Positions 1 to 6,208 of a stretch of 22,173 bases of DNA are shown here, one piece after another. The translations under genes were made by a program, and so were the position numbers. Source of the DNA: GCA-002840015 sp033765245 (lineage in GTDB: Bacteria > Pseudomonadota > Gammaproteobacteria > Xanthomonadales > Xanthomonadaceae); the NCBI GenBank assembly GCA_033765245.1, contig JANRIF010000192.1:1-22173 (forward strand). Reading direction: 5' to 3'. Below the pieces are notes generated by a model. It worked only from the letters and a program-made list of their open reading frames with translations, made no database searches and was not told where the DNA came from. Position 1 is the stretch's first letter, and each line of letters begins with the position of its first letter.

Positions 1-104
1 CCGGTGATCTGGCCGTCGGGCGCGGTGAAGCTCACGCCGTCGACCGCCTTCACCAGACCGGTACGGGTCTTGAATGCCTTGTGCAGGTTTTCAACGCGAA
101 TCAT
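1..104 (-). CDS. NatA-like ABC transporter ATP-binding protein (N-terminal fragment)
   Basis: Only the first 34 codons lie in the window; the gene continues past base 1. The peptide begins MIRVENLHKAFKT and continues with AVDGVSF and a glycine-rich turn leading toward Walker A. This is the usual N-terminal strand of ABC-2-type ATPases, and the wording resembles NatA-class exporter ATPases (family knowledge, recalled). An AGAGGA ribosome site precedes the ATG at 104. It starts 46 bases after the hydrolase stop codon on the same strand, so it is probably the distal part of the operon that begins at 2251. Its permease partner would lie beyond the left edge. The ABC assignment is firm for so short a piece; the substrate is unknown. 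Confidence 0.75.
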   Translation of the reverse strand, partial: MIRVENLHKAFKTRTGLVKAVDGVSFTAPDGQIT

Positions 105-150
105 GGGCGATCCTCTGGAAGACGTATCGATGCGCAAGCGACATCAGCGC

Positions 151-1653
151 TCACGGCTCCCAGCCGTAATAGCCGGCGAACGGTGGCGCGTAGGGCAGGT
201 TGTCCAGGCAGCTTGCGTCCAGGCCGGGGGCATCCGCAGTGTCGATGTAGCGCGCCAGCAACTTGGGCATGCAGCCCACGGGAATGACGTTGTGGCCCTG
301 GCCGCGCAGCACCAGCAGGCGGCCGCGGCTGAGCCCGGCGACGATCTGCTCGCCATAGCGCGGCGGGGTGACCGGGTCGAATTCGCCCGCCAGCACCAGC
401 ACCGGCAGGTCGCTGCGAAACGGCGCGTGGAAATCCACCGGCAACGTACCGCGCGGCCATACCGCACATTGTTCCTTGAGCAATCCGATCAATGCCGTGC
501 CAAGCACGGAGCCGGCATCTTCGGCGCTAGCCTGCAGCCCGTCGGCATCTTCGGTACACATCACCGAAAGCTGCATGCCGTGCATGATCTGCTCGCTCAT
601 CTGCGAGCCGACCAGATTCGCCAGCGCCACCAGACTCTCCGGGTGTCCGTTGGCGGCGTCGTGCAAGGTCAGCGGCAACATCGCCGCAGCCATCGGCGCG
701 TAGGCGAACAGACGCACCAGGGTGACCAGACTCGCCTCGTCGAAGCGATCCTCGCGCCACGCGCCGGTCACTGGATCGCGATAGCTCACCAGCGGCGGCG
801 CCTCCCGGATTTGCACCAACAAATCGCGCAACTGCTGTCGCGGATCGCCAAAGCGCTCAGCGCACGCGGGCAACGCGGTGCAACGCGCGAATTGCAGGTC
901 CAGCGAGGCTTCCAGGTTGCGCGCGTGATCGCTGCCGAGCATCAACTCGTTCGGCGCCGGGCTGTCGAGCACCACGCTGCGCGTGCGTCGCGGATAGCGC
1001 GCGGCGTACTGTTGTGCAACCCGGGTGCCATAGGAAATCCCGACCAGATCGATCTGTGCCGCCGCGATCGCTTCGCGCACCGCGTCGAGATCCTGGATGG
1101 CGTCGGTGGTGCTGTAAAAGCGCAGATCCGCCTTCGCCGCCAGTTGGTCGCGACAGCGCACCGCGAACGCGCGCGCCGCCTCGGGCGACTCCTCGCCTTC
1201 CTCCATCACCGCGCTCTCGCCCGCCGCATTCGTGCAGATCAGCCGGTTGGAATCGCCGGTGCCGCGCTGGTCCACCAGGATGATGTGGTGACGCTTGCCC
1301 ACTTCGGCGAAGGCGCGTGCGATGCCGGGGTACGAGTCGCGCGCCGACTGGCCGGGGCCACCGGCCAGCATGAACACCGGATCGGGCGCTGCGTCCTCGC
1401 GTGCCGGCACCCAGGCGACGGCGAGGTCGATGTGTCGGCCTTCCGGCGCGTCGCGGTTCTCCGGCACCGACAGCGTGGCGCACTGCGCCTCGACCGAGTC
1501 CGCACTCGCCGCATTGGTCAGCGTGCACGCGGTGAATTGGAGGCTGCCCAACGTGCGCGCCGCCGCCGTGCCGGGCATCGCCGCAATCGCCGCCGCCGCC
1601 ATCAGTAACCCGCACCAGCGCAAGCGCCGGAGGCGTGGGGATCGTTGGCTCAT
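151..1653 (-). CDS. exported TAP-like alpha/beta hydrolase (S33-type peptidase family)
   Basis: The 500-residue protein opens with a basic N-terminus and a hydrophobic, alanine-rich stretch (residues about 12-32, ending in TAAA), a likely Sec signal peptide, so it should act in the periplasm. The hydrolase signatures appear in order: the oxyanion-loop motif AGGPGQS (97-103), DQRGTGDS (128-135), the nucleophile elbow GISYG with Ser207, then in the C-terminal TAP-like region GEFDPVTPP with Asp426 and GQGHN with His454, a complete Ser/Asp/His triad. Family members are proline or tripeptidyl aminopeptidases and related esterases; the substrate cannot be read from sequence. The ATG at 1653 was chosen because AGGAGG precedes it by 6 nt and it overlaps the regulator stop as ATGA. 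A longer frame to 1890 exists but runs through the regulator gene. Confidence 0.9.
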   Translation of the reverse strand: MSQRSPRLRRLRWCGLLMAAAAIAAMPGTAAARTLGSLQFTACTLTNAASADSVEAQCATLSVPENRDAPEGRHIDLAVAWVPAREDAAPDPVFMLAGGPGQSARDSYPGIARAFAEVGKRHHIILVDQRGTGDSNRLICTNAAGESAVMEEGEESPEAARAFAVRCRDQLAAKADLRFYSTTDAIQDLDAVREAIAAAQIDLVGISYGTRVAQQYAARYPRRTRSVVLDSPAPNELMLGSDHARNLEASLDLQFARCTALPACAERFGDPRQQLRDLLVQIREAPPLVSYRDPVTGAWREDRFDEASLVTLVRLFAYAPMAAAMLPLTLHDAANGHPESLVALANLVGSQMSEQIMHGMQLSVMCTEDADGLQASAEDAGSVLGTALIGLLKEQCAVWPRGTLPVDFHAPFRSDLPVLVLAGEFDPVTPPRYGEQIVAGLSRGRLLVLRGQGHNVIPVGCMPKLLARYIDTADAPGLDASCLDNLPYAPPFAGYYGWEP

Positions 1654-1853
1654 GGTGCTTCCTCCTGAGGGGAAAAAATCGATTCGATCGGCTGCTGGAA
1701 CAGACGCGCCAGACGAAATGCGAGCGGCAGACTCGGATCGTATTTGCCGGTTTCGATCGCGTTGACGGTCTGCCGCGACACCTGCAGACGCTCCGCCAGG
1801 GCCGCTTGCGACCAGCCGAGGCTTTCGCGCAGTTCGCGCACCCGGCTCTTCAT
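1650..1853 (-). CDS. small Cro/CI-family (YgzD-like) HTH transcriptional regulator
   Basis: This 67-residue protein is almost entirely one helix-turn-helix domain: RELRESLGWSQAALAERL, then VSRQTVNAIETGKYDPSLPLA, the classic XRE recognition helix and following turn (HTH about 15-36). The tail LFQQPIESIFSPQEE is typical of YgzD-like single-domain regulators. Its stop overlaps the hydrolase ATG (ATGA) and its own ATG overlaps the stop of the membrane-protein gene, also as ATGA, so translation of the three genes is probably coupled. The regulator most likely represses its own operon through the paired palindromes at 2264-2281 and 2308-2325; that link is inference from position. The ATG at 1853 gives the standard family length. 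Confidence 0.9.
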   Translation of the reverse strand: MKSRVRELRESLGWSQAALAERLQVSRQTVNAIETGKYDPSLPLAFRLARLFQQPIESIFSPQEEAP

Positions 1854-2251
1854 CGGTAGCGGCGCGCGACCCAGTAACGGGCAACGCCATAGCAGAGCGA
1901 AAGCGCTGGCAGCACCCAGACCAGGGCGGTGCGGCCGGAGATATCCCAAACCCGCGCCACGATCAGTAGCGCGAGGCTGAGCGAGCCCAAGCCGACGCCG
2001 ATCGAGGCGATGGCGATCGCTTCCAGATCGATGCGGCGCTGCAGTTCATCACGTGCCAGGATCATCGCGACCTGAAGCCGGATCATCCACACGATCGGGG
2101 CCACCGGCAGCAGCGCGACGGGGATACGCAGGTACAGCGGCGCTTCGGCGAGCGAATGTTTGAGCAGCCACACACAGATGAAAATCGTGACGACATACGC
2201 GGCAGCGGCGGACGCCAAGGCGCGTGAGTAGGGTCGGGAACAAGCGTCCAT
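1850..2251 (-). CDS. small four-helix membrane protein, function unknown
   Basis: The 133-residue protein has four likely transmembrane segments at about 11-30, 41-62, 76-98 and 107-125. A charged motif, DELQRRIDLEA (68-78), sits between helices 2 and 3 and is the only conspicuous polar feature. I recall small membrane proteins with a similar DE-x-QRRI motif next to YgzD-type regulators, but cannot name a family with certainty. It is the first gene after the promoter at 2285-2313, and its stop codon overlaps the regulator start as ATGA. It may sense the membrane or hold the regulator inactive, but nothing in the sequence proves this. The ATG at 2251 has only a weak GGGTGG upstream. Confidence 0.8.
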   Translation of the reverse strand: MDACSRPYSRALASAAAAYVVTIFICVWLLKHSLAEAPLYLRIPVALLPVAPIVWMIRLQVAMILARDELQRRIDLEAIAIASIGVGLGSLSLALLIVARVWDISGRTALVWVLPALSLCYGVARYWVARRYR

Positions 2252-2263
2252 GAGCCACCCGCG

Positions 2264-2281
2264 TGTAAAGCAAACTTGACA
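2264..2281. promoter_or_regulatory. palindromic operator, start-site copy
   Basis: On the + strand this reads TGTAAAGcaaaCTTGACA, two 7-bp half sites around a 4-bp spacer, palindromic except at one position per arm. It covers the expected transcription start of the operon read leftward. The copy at 2308-2325 matches it in inverted form. A dimer of the 67-residue HTH protein is the obvious ligand (inference). Confidence 0.65.
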
Positions 2282-2284
2282 CCC

Positions 2285-2313
2285 AGAATAAATGCGCCCC
2301 GATGGGCTGTCAA
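2285..2313 (-). promoter_or_regulatory. sigma70-type promoter of the membrane protein-regulator-hydrolase operon
   Basis: Read on the minus strand, TTGACA (2313-2308, perfect consensus) is followed after exactly 17 bases by TATTCT (2290-2285, 4 of 6). Transcription should start near 2278-2280, about 28 bases before the ATG at 2251. The -35 hexamer lies inside one operator and the start point inside the other, an arrangement that suits repression. Confidence 0.7.
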
Positions 2314-2325
2314 GCGTCCTTTACA
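2308..2325. promoter_or_regulatory. palindromic operator, -35 copy
   Basis: The + strand reads TGTCAAGcgtcCTTTACA. It is the inverted counterpart of 2264-2281: all 14 arm positions match and only the 4-bp spacer differs. The two centres are 44 bp apart, about four helical turns, so bound dimers would lie on nearly the same face of the DNA. It includes the -35 box TTGACA. Confidence 0.65.
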
Positions 2326-2369
2326 TCACATCATCACGTCGCAGGTTCCAGGAGGTCCCCAGCGTGCCG

Positions 2370-3119
2370 CTACCGGCTGCTGACGTATTTCTCGCGCCGA
2401 ATGTGCGGCACCGGCAACCCGAAGGTTTTGAGCGTGTCGAAGGCGGCGTCGACCATGTTCGGGTTGCCGCACAGATAGGCGATGTCGTGCGCGGGGTCCG
2501 GCGCCAACTCGGCCAATGCATCCTGCACGTAGCCCTTGCGCTGCAGCGGGTAGCCCGGCTCCGGCAGTTCGCGGCTGAAGCAGGGAATGAAGCGAAAGCC
2601 CGGGTTGGCCTGTGCGAATGCCGTAAACTCGGCGCCGTACAGCAGCTCGGCGGGGCCGCGCGCGCCGAACAGCAGCACCACCTCGATGCCGCGCTCGGCG
2701 ATCGCACGCTTGAGTTGCGGCAGCATGGCGCGGTAAGGCGTCACTCCGGTACCGGTGGCGATCAGCAGATAGCGGCGGTTCGCGTCGCCGGGCATCAGGC
2801 AAAAACGCCCGAACGGGCCGCTGGCCTCGATCTGCTGGCCGATCTGCAGGTGCCCGAACAGCTCGCTGGCGGCTCCGCCGGGGACGTACGACACCGCCAC
2901 CTCGATCGAATCCTCCGGCAACGCGGCCTGCTCGCGCACGGTGGCGATCGAGTAGCTGCGCTTGGTCGGGCTGCCGTCCGGATACTGGAAATGGATCTGG
3001 ATGAACTGGCCCGCCTGGAACTCCAGCGGTTCGCCGTCATCGCGACGGAACGCGAAATGGTGCACGTTGGGCGCCAGCGCGTGCGAGGACATCAGCTTGA
3101 GCGGAAAATGGACGGCCAC
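2370..3119 (-). CDS. ferredoxin-NADP(+) reductase-family FAD oxidoreductase
   Basis: This 249-residue protein has the two-domain plant-type reductase layout. The FAD-binding beta-barrel has RSYSIAT (54-60), and the NAD(P)-binding domain has GTGVTPYRAM (123-132) and CGNPNMV (217-223). No 2Fe-2S cysteine cluster is present, so it would use a separate ferredoxin, flavodoxin or other partner. Electron flow between NAD(P)H and such a carrier is the family role; the partner is unknown. I chose the GTG at 3119 because GGAG sits 5 nt upstream and homology-like sequence begins at FPLKL; the ATG at 3179 would add 20 residues of unlikely composition. The tail after EKYV adds SSR. It stands alone, divergent from yadG. 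Confidence 0.85.
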   Translation of the reverse strand: MAVHFPLKLMSSHALAPNVHHFAFRRDDGEPLEFQAGQFIQIHFQYPDGSPTKRSYSIATVREQAALPEDSIEVAVSYVPGGAASELFGHLQIGQQIEASGPFGRFCLMPGDANRRYLLIATGTGVTPYRAMLPQLKRAIAERGIEVVLLFGARGPAELLYGAEFTAFAQANPGFRFIPCFSRELPEPGYPLQRKGYVQDALAELAPDPAHDIAYLCGNPNMVDAAFDTLKTFGLPVPHIRREKYVSSR

Positions 3120-3361
3120 GCAGACTCCGGAGTTGTGAGCGCCCGGCCCGGAATCTGCTTCCGGCGGCGTGCAGGGCAAGGCCCGCTATAGTAGTGCACC
3201 GCCCAAGCCGATTCATCCCGCCGGCCGGGGCGGGCGATACACTGTAGGTTCGTGGCGGCACGCCGCCGTCGCGAAACGGTCCAGGGTTTTTGAAAAAGTC
3301 GGACGTGTCGCCATCGGCATACGCGCTTTTTCACAAGCCTCCACCCCACGACATTGGCCCC
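3120..3361. other. divergent intergenic region between the reductase gene and yadG
   Basis: This 242-bp spacer must hold both promoters. On the minus strand TACTAT (3193-3188) is a possible -10 for the reductase gene, about 60 nt before its GTG, but no convincing -35 precedes it. A short hairpin, GGCGG-cacg-CCGCC (3254-3267), lies on the yadG side. No good consensus promoter for yadG is visible. Confidence 0.35.
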
Positions 3362-4308
<947 letters not shown>

Positions 4309-4312
<4 letters not shown>

Positions 4313-5082
4313 ACCAGCATCCGAATGCGGTGGCGCTGTACACCATCGCGCGCCGCGAGGTGCACCGCATCCTGCGCATCTGGGGCCAGACCCTGGTGCC
4401 GCCGGCGATCACCATGACCTTGTACTTCCTGATCTTCGGCAACCTGATCGGCAGCCGCATCGGGCAGATGGGCGGCTTCACGTACATGGACTTCATCGTG
4501 CCCGGCCTGGTGATGATGAGCATCATCCAGAACAGCTACGGCAACATCACATCCAGCTTCTTCGGCGCCAAGTTCGGGCGTCACGTCGAGGAGTTGCTGG
4601 TGGCGCCGCTGCCGCCGTGGGTGATTCTCAGCGGTTACGTGGGCGGCGCGGTGCTGCGCGGGCTGATGGTGGGTGCGATCGTGCTGGTGATCGCGATGTT
4701 CTTCACCCACGTGCGCGTACCGCATCCGCTGGTCACGCTGAGCACGGTGTTGCTGGGCGCGACCATCTTCTCGCTGGCCGGCTTCGTCAATGCGGTGTAC
4801 GCCAAGCGGTTCGACGACATCGCCATCGTGCCGACCTTCATCCTCACCCCGCTCACCTATCTGGGCGGGGTGTTCTACTCAGTCAGCTTGTTGCCGCCGT
4901 TCTGGGAGCGCGCCTCGCACGCCAACCCGATTCTGTACATGGTCAACGCCTTCCGCTACGGCCTGCTAGGCGTCAGCGACGTGCCGCTGGGCTTGAGCTA
5001 CGCGGTGATGATCGGCTTCGTGGTGGCGCTGAGCTGGCTCGGTCTGGTGCTGCTCAAGCGCGGGGTGGGTTTGCGCAGCTAA
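4309..5082 (+). CDS. yadH: ABC-2-type exporter permease, YadH family
   Basis: This 257-residue inner-membrane permease has about six hydrophobic segments, around residues 31-50, 59-78, 106-133, 142-165, 172-192 and 230-250. Diagnostic stretches are RIWGQTLVPPAITMTLYF near the N-terminus, SSFFGAKFGRHVEELLVAP in the coupling region, PTFILTPLTYLGGVFYS, and the C-terminal GVGLRS, all of which I recall as nearly the same in E. coli YadH. It forms the membrane half of the exporter with YadG; the 4-bp ATGA overlap indicates translational coupling. Length equals the family norm. Confidence 0.93.
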
Positions 5083-5102
5083 CGCAAGCAAACATTTGGG
5101 TC

Positions 5103-5129
5103 TGCAAAGGACGCCAAGAACGCAAAGGG
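5103..5129 (+). repeat. dispersed 27-bp repeat of three 9-nt units (copy A)
   Basis: Three units follow each other: TGCAAAGGA, CGCCAAGAA, CGCAAAGGG, fitting CGCMAAGRR. The copy lies between the converging ends of yadH and tatD. Two further copies, facing each other, lie on the other side of tatD at 6062-6127. Confidence 0.7.
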
Positions 5130-5182
5130 AAAACAGACCACAACAGAGGATTCGGGCGACCTATTGGGCAGGGCTCGTGTCT

Positions 5183-5989
5183 TCAGGGTGAATCTTCGGG
5201 CTTCGGCAGGCGGAAAAAGCCGCGCGCGGTAGCGGTGGTTTGCGCGGCAGTCAATGCAACGTCTTCGCCGCGATCGCGCGCCAGTTCTTCGGCGATGTGG
5301 CGCAGGTACATCGGTTCGTTGCGCCGGTGCGCCGGCTGCGGGCGCACCGTGCGTGGCAGCAGGTAGGGCGCGTCGGTTTCGATCATCAAGCGGTCGGCCG
5401 GAATGTGCGGCACCAGCTCGCGCAGGTGGGTGCCGCGGCGCTCGTCGCACAGCCAGCCGGTGATGCCGATGTACCAATCGTGGTCGAGGCATTCGAACAA
5501 CTCCTCGCGGCCGCCGGTGAAGCAATGCACCACCGCGGGGCCGAGCCGACCATCGAACGCCCGCAGCATCGCCACGAAGTCGGCATGCGCCTCGCGCTGA
5601 TGCAGGAACAGCGGCTTGCCGGTGTCGGCGGCGAGCTGCAACTGCCGCTCGAAAGCGCGCCGCTGCGCCGGGCGCGGCGAGAAATCGCGGTGGTAGTCGA
5701 GCCCGCATTCGCCCACCGCAACCACCCGTGCATCGGCATGCAGGGCGCGCAACTCCGCGTCGGCTTCATCGGTGTATTCGCTGGCGTGATGCGGATGCAC
5801 GCCCGCCGTTGCGTACAGCACGCCGGGACGGGCGTGAGCCAGTTGCAGCGCGTGCGCGGAGCCGGCGCGGCTGGCGCCGGTCACCACCATCTGCACCACC
5901 CCGGCCGCGCGCGCGCGCGCCAGCACGACGTCGAAATCGTGGGCGAAACTTTCGTGGCCCAGGTTGGCGCCGATGTCGATCAGGTGCAT
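5183..5989 (-). CDS. tatD: TatD family metal-dependent DNase
   Basis: The 268-residue protein is a TIM-barrel metallo-hydrolase. Metal and catalytic residues are visible in GVHPHH (63-68), GECGLDYHRDF (Glu94), FLHQREAH (His130), VVHCFTG (His155) and ETDAPYLLPR (Asp206). The N-terminus HLIDIGANLGH lacks the HxH pair of the TatD-like relatives YcfH and YjjV, as does E. coli TatD, so this is the TatD branch proper. E. coli TatD is a 3'-5' exonuclease acting on single-stranded DNA and RNA and implicated in DNA repair; it is not a translocase part. The ATG at 5989 gives normal length; the longer frame to 6076 reads through intergenic repeats. No strong ribosome site is seen. Confidence 0.93.
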   Translation of the reverse strand: MHLIDIGANLGHESFAHDFDVVLARARAAGVVQMVVTGASRAGSAHALQLAHARPGVLYATAGVHPHHASEYTDEADAELRALHADARVVAVGECGLDYHRDFSPRPAQRRAFERQLQLAADTGKPLFLHQREAHADFVAMLRAFDGRLGPAVVHCFTGGREELFECLDHDWYIGITGWLCDERRGTHLRELVPHIPADRLMIETDAPYLLPRTVRPQPAHRRNEPMYLRHIAEELARDRGEDVALTAAQTTATARGFFRLPKPEDSP

Positions 5990-5999
5990 GTAAAAAGCC

Positions 6000-6020
6000 G
6001 GGACAGGGGACTGGGGACTC
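6000..6020 (+). repeat. heptanucleotide tandem repeat upstream of tatD
   Basis: Three tandem 7-bp units, GGGACAG GGGACTG GGGACTC, lie 11 bp upstream of the tatD start, inside its leader. GGGA-type heptamer arrays of this kind turn up between genes in xanthomonads (recalled). Three copies is too few to say whether it varies. Confidence 0.6.
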
Positions 6021-6061
6021 GGAAAAGCCGGAGCAACAACGTAGAAACCAGAGCGGATGTC

Positions 6062-6127
6062 CGCCAAGGACGCCAAGAGCGCAAAGGGCCAGGCGGCTGA
6101 AAATTTGCGTCCTTTGCGTTCTTTGCG
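6062..6127. repeat. inverted pair of the 9-nt-periodic repeat (copies B and C)
   Basis: Copy B (6062-6088) reads CGCCAAGGA, CGCCAAGAG, CGCAAAGGG on the + strand. Copy C (6101-6127) is the reverse complement, giving CGCAAAGAA, CGCAAAGGA, CGCAAATTT on the minus strand. They face each other across a 12-bp centre and could form an imperfect cruciform or RNA hairpin in the tatD leader. The units match copy A at 5103-5129. Confidence 0.7.
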
Positions 6128-6196
6128 GATGGCTTCTGGCTCTTCGTAGCGGCCAGGAACGCGCGAATTGTAAGGCGAGAGACGGTAGGCGCACCG

Positions 6197-6202
6197 TATC
6201 CT
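6197..6202 (+). promoter_or_regulatory. candidate -10 element for a leaderless hrpB transcript
   Basis: TATCCT (4 of 6 to consensus) ends 6 nt before the hrpB ATG, so RNA would start at or next to the start codon. No Shine-Dalgarno sequence is present. No proper -35 is seen at 16-18 bp, which lowers confidence. Confidence 0.35.
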
Positions 6203-6208
6203 TGTGCG

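Noticed and set aside
4..1608. A 534-codon open frame on the + strand opposite the hydrolase gene
   Set aside because: It is Arg/His/Gln-rich with no domain, and mirrors a clear hydrolase with triad and ribosome site; long antisense frames are expected at this GC content.
1654..1890. N-terminal extension of the hydrolase frame to 1890
   Set aside because: The added 79 residues lie inside the regulator gene, and the signal peptide begins at the ATG at 1653 behind AGGAGG.
5103..6127. The 9-nt-periodic repeats as a CRISPR array or mobile-element ends
   Set aside because: There are no unique spacers of constant length, no cas genes, no transposase and no target-site duplication around tatD.
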